A stretch of 24,815 nt of DNA from JBMTVN01 sp046047235 (GTDB lineage: Bacteria > Verrucomicrobiota > Verrucomicrobiia > Limisphaerales > JAHDYP01). The stretch lies in contig JBJOII010000055.1 of NCBI GenBank assembly GCA_046047235.1, positions 1 through 24,815 of the forward strand, written 5' to 3'. The translations under genes and the position numbers were made by a program. Shown here one piece after another: positions 14,519-21,223 of the stretch; the stretch's first letter is position 1; each line of letters opens with the position of its first letter. The notes beneath the pieces are model-generated. The model was not told the origin of the DNA. It saw nothing but the letters and a program-made list of their open reading frames with translations, and searched no databases.

Positions 14519-15948
14519 GTGCATTATTTCTTTCTCCTCCTTCATTTGACGGTTTCGATGGTGGTGCTGGTTCGAGGTATCAGGCTCGTCGTGAGGTGAC
14601 GAGCTACTGGTATCCGACTTGGCTGGCGCAGCCGGCGGCGCTGGTGCCGAACAGCCGTTTATTGGATTGTCCGCCTCACGGGATTGGGGTGGACGAGTGT
14701 CTGAAGATTGCTGACCAGTATGATCATGTGATCATCCACACTTCGACGCCTTCGTTGCGCAACGACTGCAAGGTGGCGGAGGCGATCAAGGCGAGGCGGC
14801 CGTCGACGTGCATTGGTTTTGTTGGTGCGCATGCGGCGGTTTTGCCGACGGAGACATTGAAGGCTTCTGAGGCGATCGACTGGGTGGGGCGGAAGGAGTT
14901 TGATTTTACGTGCAAGGAGGTAGCGGAGGGGCGTGCTTTATCGGAAGTGGACGGTTTGAGTTACCGCCGGGACGGGAAGATTGTTCACAACAAGGAGCGG
15001 GCGTTGATCACGGACATGGACAGTCTGCCTTGGGTGGCTGACGTGTATAAGCGTGATTTGGAGATAGAGAAATATTTCATCGGTTATCTGCAGCATCCGT
15101 ATGTGAGCATGTACACGGGGCGGGGATGTCCGGCGCAGTGTACCTTTTGCTTATGGCCGCAGACCATTGGTGGTCACAAGTATCGGGTTCGTTCGGCGCA
15201 GAACGTGGCCGACGAGATGGCCTACATGAAGCAGACGTTTCCGCAGGCGCGTGAGTTCTTTTTTGACGACGACACGTTCACGGCGAATTTGCCCCGGGCG
15301 AGGGAGATTGCGAAGAAGCTGGCTCCATTGGGGCTGCAATGGTCGTGCAACAGCCGGGCGAATTTGGATTACGACACCATCAAGCAGTTCAAGGACTCGG
15401 GTTTGAGGTTGTTTCTGGTGGGTTATGAGTCTGGCAACGAGGACATTCTGAAGCGCATCAAGAAGGGTGTGACTTTGGAGGAGATGCGTCGGTTTACGAA
15501 GGCCTGTCATCAGGCTGGAGTGATGATTCACGGCACCTTCATTCTGGGTTTGCCGGTGGAGACGCAGGCGACCATTGAGGAGTCGATTCGTTTTGCTCAG
15601 GATTTGGATGTATTCAGCATTCAGGTTTCCCTGGCTGCGCCGTATCCCGGGACTGAGCTTTACGAGATGGCGCGTCAGAATGGCTGGTTTTCACGGCGGG
15701 ACAAGACGGACATTGTGCATGAGGATGGTTTCCAGACTTCGGCCCTGGAGTATCCGGATTTGAGCAAGGATCAGATCTTTGAGAGTGTGGAGCGTTTTTA
15801 TCATCGCTACTATCTGCGACCGAAGCCGATCCTGCGCATTATTCGCACGATGTTGGAGGACAAGGATGTGTGTGTGCGCCGTTTGCGCGAGGGCTATGAA
15901 TTCTTCCGCAGCATGGCCCAGCGCCGGGCGCAGGGCAGTGCGGCCTGA
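14515..15948 (+). CDS. hpnJ: Hopanoid radical SAM protein HpnJ (bacteriohopanetetrol cyclitol ether synthase)
   Basis: This is a B12-binding-domain/radical SAM protein of 477 residues, normal for HpnJ. The start LFLSPPSFDGFDGGAGSRYQ and WYPTWLAQPAALV match the family closely. A cobalamin-like Rossmann region (about 45-140) precedes GRGCPAQCTFCLWPQTIGGH, with the iron-sulfur cysteines 205, 209 and 212. EFFFDDDTFTANLPRA, LVGYESGNEDILKRIKKG and HGTFILGLPVET complete the barrel. HpnJ converts the glucosamine head group of bacteriohopanetetrol to the cyclitol ether by ring contraction. The ATGA overlap with hpnH indicates translational coupling. The genes expected between the two steps (hpnG, hpnI, hpnK) are not in the window. 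Confidence 0.92.
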   Translation: MSALFLSPPSFDGFDGGAGSRYQARREVTSYWYPTWLAQPAALVPNSRLLDCPPHGIGVDECLKIADQYDHVIIHTSTPSLRNDCKVAEAIKARRPSTCIGFVGAHAAVLPTETLKASEAIDWVGRKEFDFTCKEVAEGRALSEVDGLSYRRDGKIVHNKERALITDMDSLPWVADVYKRDLEIEKYFIGYLQHPYVSMYTGRGCPAQCTFCLWPQTIGGHKYRVRSAQNVADEMAYMKQTFPQAREFFFDDDTFTANLPRAREIAKKLAPLGLQWSCNSRANLDYDTIKQFKDSGLRLFLVGYESGNEDILKRIKKGVTLEEMRRFTKACHQAGVMIHGTFILGLPVETQATIEESIRFAQDLDVFSIQVSLAAPYPGTELYEMARQNGWFSRRDKTDIVHEDGFQTSALEYPDLSKDQIFESVERFYHRYYLRPKPILRIIRTMLEDKDVCVRRLREGYEFFRSMAQRRAQGSAA

Positions 15949-15992
15949 CGGGTCGGTTGGTGGGCAACTCACCCTCTTGAATTAACGGCCGG

Positions 15993-16024
15993 AGCCCTGG
16001 TGTTTAGCCGGGGCTTCTGTTTGT
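15993..16024 (+). terminator. Intrinsic terminator after hpnJ
   Basis: AGCCCTGG (15993-16000) pairs with CCGGGGCT (16008-16015), with one G-T wobble, around a 7-base loop, followed by the T-rich TCTGTTTGT. It lies 45 bp after the hpnJ stop, facing the convergent helicase gene, and closes the hopanoid operon. Confidence 0.7.
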
Positions 16025-16068
16025 ACGGCTGTTGTGGGGTGGGCTGAAGTGGTGTCGGGGAGGAGGGG

Positions 16069-17301
16069 TTATCGACGTCGGCCCATGCGACCGAAGTAGT
16101 AGCCGCCCCTGACGCGAACGCCTCTGACTTTACCGCCGGGTGCTTTGGCGCCGGATTTTTCCATATCGAACAGGGCGGTGTAGCGGTAGTCGAAGTTCTC
16201 CAGTTTAACGCGATCGATGCGGCGTCCGATGAAGCGTTCGATGGAGGCGACGTGGTCGATGTCTTCGGCGACCATGAGGGTGAGGGCATCGCCTGAGGCC
16301 ATGGCGCGGCCGGTTCTACCGATGCGGTGGACGTAGTCTTCGGGGTGTTGGGGCACGTCATAATTGATGACGTGGCTGACATTGGTGATATCGAGTCCGC
16401 GGGAGGCGATATCGGTGGCGACGAGGACCTCGAATTTTCCCTGGCGGAAGCCGTCGAGGGCGTGTTCGCGTTCCTGCTGGGTACGGTTGGAGTGGAGGAC
16501 GGCGACTGCGTGGTTTCCGCGTTTGAGCAGGGCGGAGATGCGGTCGGCGCGTTCCTTGGTGCGGCAGAAGACGATGACGGAGTCGTAGTTAAGCCGGTTG
16601 AGCAACTCGAGGAGGAAGTCTTCCTTTTGGTAATCTGAGACGGGGTAGAGTGCGTGCTGGATTGTTTCGGCCGGGGAGCGTCGGGGGGCGGTTTCGACGG
16701 TCTCGGGGTTGGTCATGGCCCAGCGGATGAGGGTATCGATTTCTGGAGGGACTGTGGCGGAGAACAGGGCGGTTTGGCGTTTGGCGGGGCAGCGTTGGAG
16801 GATTTTTTTTACGTCGGGCAGAAAGCCCATGTCGAGCATGCGGTCGGCCTCATCGAGGACGACGTGATCGATTTTATCCAGTTTACAGGCGCCGCGCTGG
16901 AGGTGGTCGAGAAGTCGGCCGGGGGTGGCGACGATGATATCTACGCCTTGTTTGAGGGCTTCGATTTGTTTGGCGTAGCCGACTCCGCCGTAGACGACAG
17001 CGACCTGGAGTTCTGTGAAGCGGGCGAGGTCACGGATAGCGGTTTCGACTTGAGAAGCGAGTTCGCGGGTGGGTTCCAGGATGAGGGCCCGGGTTTTACC
17101 GTTGGGTTGGCCGAGCTGGTGGAGGATAGGGACGGCGAAGGCGCCGGTTTTGCCGGTGCCGGTTTGGGCGCTGCCGATGACGTCGCGTCCTTCGAGGAGG
17201 AGGGGGATAGCGCGCAACTGGATGGGGGTGGGGTCGGTCCAGCCCATGGCGCGGATACTCTCGATGATTTTGGGGTGAAGCGGGAAATTGGAGAAAGACA
17301 T
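16069..17301 (-). CDS. DEAD-box ATP-dependent RNA helicase, RhlE type
   Basis: This 410-residue protein has the complete DEAD-box set: Q motif (PTPIQ, 25-29), motif I AQTGTGKT (45-52), PTRELASQ (77-84), TPGRL (126-130), DEAD (150-153), SAT (181-183), VIFCRTKERAD, ATDIASRGLDI and HRIGRTGRA. A short basic tail (GGKVRGVRVRGGYYFGRMGRRR) replaces the longer RNA-binding extensions of some relatives. It unwinds RNA duplexes with ATP in the cytoplasm, usually in ribosome assembly or cold adaptation. It starts 38 bp after the stop of the GalU-like gene on the same strand, so it is probably the last gene of that operon. Confidence 0.93.
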   Translation of the reverse strand: MSFSNFPLHPKIIESIRAMGWTDPTPIQLRAIPLLLEGRDVIGSAQTGTGKTGAFAVPILHQLGQPNGKTRALILEPTRELASQVETAIRDLARFTELQVAVVYGGVGYAKQIEALKQGVDIIVATPGRLLDHLQRGACKLDKIDHVVLDEADRMLDMGFLPDVKKILQRCPAKRQTALFSATVPPEIDTLIRWAMTNPETVETAPRRSPAETIQHALYPVSDYQKEDFLLELLNRLNYDSVIVFCRTKERADRISALLKRGNHAVAVLHSNRTQQEREHALDGFRQGKFEVLVATDIASRGLDITNVSHVINYDVPQHPEDYVHRIGRTGRAMASGDALTLMVAEDIDHVASIERFIGRRIDRVKLENFDYRYTALFDMEKSGAKAPGGKVRGVRVRGGYYFGRMGRRR

Positions 17302-17339
17302 GATGATATGGTTTCGGATAGTTGGGATGGGGAGGGGTA

Positions 17340-18185
17340 TTAGCGTTGGCGGGCAGCGAGCAGCTCGACGAGGCCGGTAAGGACTTCATCGCGGTCTTTG
17401 CCTTCCAGGGCGATGGCGAGCTGGGCATTGAGCAGGCCGTATTTGACTCCTATATCGTAGCGGCGGCCGTGTAATTCGGCTGCGAGGTAGCGTTCCTGGT
17501 TGGCGAGAGTATTGAGGGCCGGGGTGAGGTGGATATTCTCTGAGGGTTGGGATTCGCGGATGCGGGCACGGAGGAGTTGCATGACGGCTGGGGTGAGGAC
17601 ATGGAGGCCGAAGAAGCAGAGGTAGTGGCCGGCTCGCAGGCCGGGTACGATCAGGGATTGTTCGGCTTCGGTTGGGGTAGGTTTTTCCAGCAGTCGTTCG
17701 ATTTGGTAGAGGCTGGTGCGGTTGGGAATACGGTGGCCGCCGGCTGCTCCGTAGTAGGGGAGTTTGCTCTCGTGGGTGGCTTGGACGGCGGAGACCGAGC
17801 AATTCTCAGCGGCGGCGATTCCTACGAGTTCTTTGGCGCAGCCGTCATTACTTTCGGAGACATAGAGGTGGTCACTGACCATGAGGAGGAAGGGGCTGTC
17901 TCCGGTGAAGGTATGGGCTGACCAGACTGCGTGGCCATAGCCGCGGGGGTCGGCTTGCTCGATGAGGTGGACGTGCTGGCCCCATTCACCGGCGGCCTTA
18001 CGGTAGGCTTCGGCGTTGCCCGGGCGAATGACGACACAGACTTCCTCGATACCGGCGCGGCGGCTTTCGTTGAGGAGGATTTCGAGGGCGGTGCGTTCGG
18101 AGCCGTCTTGATCGACGAGACTTTGTAGAGGGAGGGCGGCCTGTTGCGGCCCTGCGGCGGTGATGACGGCTTTTTTGATGTCCAC
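17340..18185 (-). CDS. GalU-like nucleotidyltransferase-fold protein with a degenerate nucleotide-binding loop
   Basis: This 281-residue protein starts at a GTG (18183-18185). It keeps the overall fold of UTP:glucose-1-phosphate uridylyltransferases: KAVITAAG at the start, RGYGHAVWSA (81-90), LMVSDHLYV (101-109), LLEKPTPTEAE (165-175), ENIHLTPALN (216-225) and YDIGVKYGLLNAQLAIAL (243-260). In GalU the AAG is followed by GTR and a PKEML loop that hold the nucleotide and Mg2+; here it reads AAGPQQAALPLQ and the PKEM element is missing. Sugar-site residues look retained. It may be a regulatory or sugar-sensing paralogue, or use an altered substrate. It sits between the pentapeptide-repeat and helicase genes with 37- and 38-bp gaps. 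Confidence 0.75.
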   Translation of the reverse strand: MDIKKAVITAAGPQQAALPLQSLVDQDGSERTALEILLNESRRAGIEEVCVVIRPGNAEAYRKAAGEWGQHVHLIEQADPRGYGHAVWSAHTFTGDSPFLLMVSDHLYVSESNDGCAKELVGIAAAENCSVSAVQATHESKLPYYGAAGGHRIPNRTSLYQIERLLEKPTPTEAEQSLIVPGLRAGHYLCFFGLHVLTPAVMQLLRARIRESQPSENIHLTPALNTLANQERYLAAELHGRRYDIGVKYGLLNAQLAIALEGKDRDEVLTGLVELLAARQR

Positions 18186-18222
18186 GGTGATTCTGGGTCC
18201 CTACTGGGGGGATGCGGGAGAA

Positions 18223-18969
18223 TCACACAATGGGTTTGCTTTCGTCAACCGCTGCAGTCCTTGGGGTTCGCGGCTTTCGCGGGGGTTTCAGCATGCGGGT
18301 TTCGCTGAGGTTGGCTTGAGCAAAGTCAGCGCCTTGGAGGAGTGCACCCCTGAGGTCGGCGCCTGCGAGGTTGGCGCCATTGAGTCGGGCATTGCGCAAA
18401 TCGGCTTGGCGGAGGTCAGCGCCGGCGAGGTTGGCGTGCCTGAGGTCCGCTTTTTGCATTTGGGCGCGGGAGAGTCGGGCGAAGGTCAGAGAAGCGCGGC
18501 GGAGGTCGGCCCGGAGAAAGTGGGCGTGGCGTGCGTCAGCGTAGTCCAGGCGGGCGCTGCGGAGGTTGGCATCATCGAAGCGGGTGTATTGGAGGTTGGT
18601 TTCGCTGAGGTTGGATTCGGTGAGATCGCATTCGCAGGCGAGGCTATTGCGGAGGCTGGAGTATTGGCATTCGGCCTGGGAGAGGGAGGCGCCGCTGAGG
18701 TCGGCTGACTCGAGATTGGCGTTTTGGAGGTGGCTGTTACTGAGGTCAGTGCGGGCGAGGTCGGCATTTTTGAGGTTGGCGCCATCGAGTTTACAGCGAA
18801 CGAGGCAGGACTCGAACATGGCGGCGTCCTGAAGGTGGGCCTGTCGGAGGTCGGCCTCGACGAGCATGAGCCGGTAGAGGTTGGGGGTGCGTCCGCGGTT
18901 GGAGGCTCGCCAGGCGTTCCAGGAGGAGGTGCCCTGTTGCAGGGCGAGTAATTGCTGGGCGTTAGCCAT
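18223..18969 (-). CDS. Pentapeptide-repeat protein
   Basis: Of 248 residues, about 35-230 consist of roughly 39 consecutive A(D/N)LXX pentapeptides (for example ADLSG ASLSQ, and later ANLAG ADLRQ ADLRN), which fold as a right-handed quadrilateral beta helix. A short N-terminal helix (about 1-30, LLALQQGTSSWNAWRASNRG) and a basic Pro-rich tail flank it. No signal peptide or membrane segment is present, so it is cytoplasmic. Such proteins can mimic DNA (gyrase protection) or serve as scaffolds; nothing here selects one. It is the first gene of a likely operon with the GalU-like and helicase genes. On the opposite strand the repeats generate long artefactual frames. Confidence 0.9.
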   Translation of the reverse strand: MANAQQLLALQQGTSSWNAWRASNRGRTPNLYRLMLVEADLRQAHLQDAAMFESCLVRCKLDGANLKNADLARTDLSNSHLQNANLESADLSGASLSQAECQYSSLRNSLACECDLTESNLSETNLQYTRFDDANLRSARLDYADARHAHFLRADLRRASLTFARLSRAQMQKADLRHANLAGADLRQADLRNARLNGANLAGADLRGALLQGADFAQANLSETRMLKPPRKPRTPRTAAVDESKPIV

Positions 18970-19337
18970 GGGGAGTGGGGCGGGCGGGCGTTATTTTAGG
19001 GATTTGGTATTTCTGGGGTTGATGTGGCAATAATCGGGCCAATTGAGGCGGGTCTACGTAGTCTGGTGGGGTGAGACTGGAGCGAAAGTGGGGTGTGACA
19101 TAATGTCTCCTAGATCTCGTGGGGTGCTAGTGGGGTGCCGCAAGGGGTGGTGGGTGGCGTTTATTCGTCGGGGTGGGGTGGGTGAGGGGCGGAGGTTGGT
19201 CTTTTGGACATACACTGCACAAGCATTGCATCTGCGTTGGGCAGTGGGAGTTGTTTTGTGAGAGTGGTTGACCCTTTGAGAGAAGAGTCTATTTTGGCTG
19301 GCGATTACGCATCGGGTGGGGTGCGTGAATATTCGGC
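18970..19337. other. Divergent intergenic region upstream of the iron operon
   Basis: These 368 bases separate the pentapeptide-repeat gene (-) from the DtxR/FeoA gene (+) and contain no credible gene. They hold a near-palindrome GACATAATGTC at 19097-19107, a CACTGC/GCAGTG pair about 22 bases apart near 19213-19247, and a candidate promoter at 19268-19295. No consensus Fur or DtxR box was found by eye. Confidence 0.5.
19268..19295 (+). promoter_or_regulatory. Candidate promoter of the feo operon
   Basis: TTGACC (19268-19273) and TATTTT (19290-19295) are separated by 16 bases. Transcription would begin near 19302, leaving a leader of about 36 bases before the ATG at 19338. The -10 match is only moderate (four of six). 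Confidence 0.35.
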
Positions 19338-20390
19338 ATGGCGACATTCAGCATTATGGGCGAGGTGGATCCGCTGGCGGCTTTGGCTGGTGGGGTTGGG
19401 GTATTGATGCTGGTGGTGGTGATTTTCTGGCCTGACCGGGGTGTGTATGCGCGGTGGAGGCGGTGGCGTCGGTTCAGCATGCGGGTGTTGGAGGAGGATG
19501 CGTTGAAGCATTTGTATAAGGCTGAGCTGCAGGGGAGGCCTCCGACTTTGCAGAGTGTTGCTGGGACATTGGGTGAGAGTTTGGGGCGGGCAGCGGAGGT
19601 GTTGGTGGAGTTACAGGAGCGGAAATGGGTTCAGGTGTTGGGGCAGGAGATCAAGTTACTGCCTGCTGGGCGGAGGTATGCTTTGAACATCGTCAGGGCG
19701 CATCGTTTATGGGAGCAGCATTTGGCGGAGCAGACGGGGATATCGGAGGCGGACTGGCACCGTTTGGCGGAGGAGGAGGAGCATCGATTATCTCCGACTG
19801 AGGTGGACGATTTGTCGGCGCGGCTGGGGCATCCGGCTTATGATCCGCACGGCGATCCGATTCCGACGTCGGAGGGTGAGTTTGCGCCGGGTGGGGGGAG
19901 GCCGTTGGGGATGTTGGATCGGGACGGTTGGGGGGTGGTGTGGCATGTGGAGGACGAGCCGGAGTCGGTTTATGCGCAGATTCGGGCGATTGGTTTATAT
20001 CCCGGGACGATGGTGCGGTTACTGGAGAGTTCGGACCGTCATGTGCGGATTTGGGCGGACGGCGAGGAGCATGTGTTGGCGCCGGTGGTCGCAGCGAATG
20101 TGAGCGTGAGGGTGGCGGCTCCGCGGGAGGAGGAGGTGGAGAGTGGCAGTGTACCGTTGAGTAGTCTGGGGCTGGGGCAGTCGGGGCGCATCAAGCGATT
20201 GTCGAGGCGCTGTCGCGGGGCGGAGCGGCGTCGGCTTTTGGATTTTGGTTTATTGCCGGGCACGATGGTTTCGGCGGAGATGTTGAGTCCGGCGGGCAAT
20301 CTGACGGCGTATCGGGTGAGGGACACCTTGATTGCATTGCGTCGGGAGCAGGCGGTGAACATCCAGGTGATTGTGGAGGGTGCATCATGA
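19338..20390 (+). CDS. Membrane-anchored DtxR/MntR-type metal regulator fused to tandem FeoA domains
   Basis: This 350-residue protein has four parts. (1) A hydrophobic segment (about 14-31, AALAGGVGVLMLVVVIFW) with Arg-rich flanks reads as a membrane anchor with the rest inside the cell. (2) Residues about 48-115 are a winged helix of DtxR type (LKHLYKAELQGRPPTLQSVA, LQERKWVQVLGQEIKLLPAG). (3) Residues about 116-180 match the DtxR metal-binding/dimerisation helices (IVRAHRLWEQHLAE, EEEEHRLSPTEVDDLSARLGHP). (4) Two SH3-like FeoA domains follow, at about 188-260 and 268-346 (GLGQSGRIKRLSRRC, RRLLDFGLLPGTMV). It probably senses Fe2+ or Mn2+, controls the operon and also acts as the FeoA partner of FeoB. 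A later Met at residue 48 would drop the anchor; neither start has a clear ribosome site. The stop overlaps feoB1 by four bases. Confidence 0.85.
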   Translation: MATFSIMGEVDPLAALAGGVGVLMLVVVIFWPDRGVYARWRRWRRFSMRVLEEDALKHLYKAELQGRPPTLQSVAGTLGESLGRAAEVLVELQERKWVQVLGQEIKLLPAGRRYALNIVRAHRLWEQHLAEQTGISEADWHRLAEEEEHRLSPTEVDDLSARLGHPAYDPHGDPIPTSEGEFAPGGGRPLGMLDRDGWGVVWHVEDEPESVYAQIRAIGLYPGTMVRLLESSDRHVRIWADGEEHVLAPVVAANVSVRVAAPREEEVESGSVPLSSLGLGQSGRIKRLSRRCRGAERRRLLDFGLLPGTMVSAEMLSPAGNLTAYRVRDTLIALRREQAVNIQVIVEGAS

Positions 20391-21223
20391 CGGATCTGGG
20401 GCAGAGTGCTGAGAAGAATGTTGTGGGGTCATCTTGCGAGGCGTGTCCGAGTTTTCGTGCGGGTGGGTTGTCGCGGTTGGGGGTGGAGGTTGGTGGGGCG
20501 AGGTATTTGGTGGCTTTGGCGGGGAATCCGAACACGGGGAAGAGCACGGTGTTCAACAGTTTGACGGGGTTGCGTCAGCACACGGGCAACTGGCCGGGGA
20601 AGACTGTTGCGAGGGCGGAGGGTGGGTTTAGTTATGATGGGGAGCGGTATAAGCTGGTGGATCTTCCGGGGACCTATTCCTTATTGGCGACGAGTCCGGA
20701 TGAGGAGGTGGCGAGGGATTTTTTACTTTTTGGCCAACCGGATGTGACGGTGGTGGTGGTGGATGCGACGCGGCTGGAGCGCAACTTGAATCTGGTGCTG
20801 CAGATTCTGGAGATTACGCCGCGGGTAGTGGTGTGTCTGAACTTGATGGATCAGGCACGGCGTTTGGGGCTTGAGGTCGATGGGCGTCGGTTGGCGAAGG
20901 ACCTTGGCGTACCTGTGATTGCGGCGGCGGCCCGTTATCGGGAGGGGTTGAGTGAGTTGTTGGGTGCTGTGCGGGATGTAGCGACCGGGCGGACGGTATG
21001 TCGCGGTTATCGGGTTGAGCGGCATTCGCCTGACTTGGAGAGGGCGGTGGCGGAAGTTTCGGGGCGGCTGCTTGGGGTGTATCCTGGTTTGCCGAATGCG
21101 CGGTGGGTGGCTTTACGCTTATTGGAGGGGGACCATCGGGTGATTGAGGCGGTGAGGACGGGCGAGTTGGGGCGGTTGGTGGCGGTTGGGGGTGAGGCTG
21201 TGGGAGTGGAGGGAGGGGTATGA
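20387..21223 (+). CDS. feoB: FeoB N-terminal GTPase protein (split FeoB, part 1)
   Basis: This 278-residue protein is the cytoplasmic G domain plus part of the helical (GDI-like) region of the ferrous iron transporter FeoB. G1 GNPNTGKST (46-54), switch region TGNWPGKTV (66-74), G3 DLPG (92-95) and G4 NLMD (152-155) are intact. Residues about 1-38 are an extension with a CxxC pair (Cys17, Cys20: SSCEACPSF) not usual in FeoB, where G1 normally begins near residue 10. The protein ends before any membrane segment. GGAGG at 20375-20379 lies seven bases before the ATG, and the start overlaps the regulator's stop (ATGA). It powers or gates iron entry together with the separate permease encoded next. 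Confidence 0.93.
   Translation: MTDLGQSAEKNVVGSSCEACPSFRAGGLSRLGVEVGGARYLVALAGNPNTGKSTVFNSLTGLRQHTGNWPGKTVARAEGGFSYDGERYKLVDLPGTYSLLATSPDEEVARDFLLFGQPDVTVVVVDATRLERNLNLVLQILEITPRVVVCLNLMDQARRLGLEVDGRRLAKDLGVPVIAAAARYREGLSELLGAVRDVATGRTVCRGYRVERHSPDLERAVAEVSGRLLGVYPGLPNARWVALRLLEGDHRVIEAVRTGELGRLVAVGGEAVGVEGGV
21208..21212 (+). promoter_or_regulatory. Ribosome binding site of the separate FeoB permease gene
   Basis: GGAGG at 21208-21212, inside a GGAGGGAGGGG tract, lies seven bases before the ATG at 21220. Its quality and spacing support real independent initiation at the permease gene rather than a frameshift in one long feoB. Confidence 0.65.

Noticed and set aside
18160..18708. Repetitive + strand frame rich in AEVG/GEVG motifs
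   Set aside because: It is the antisense reading of the pentapeptide repeats; period-15 DNA keeps other frames open.
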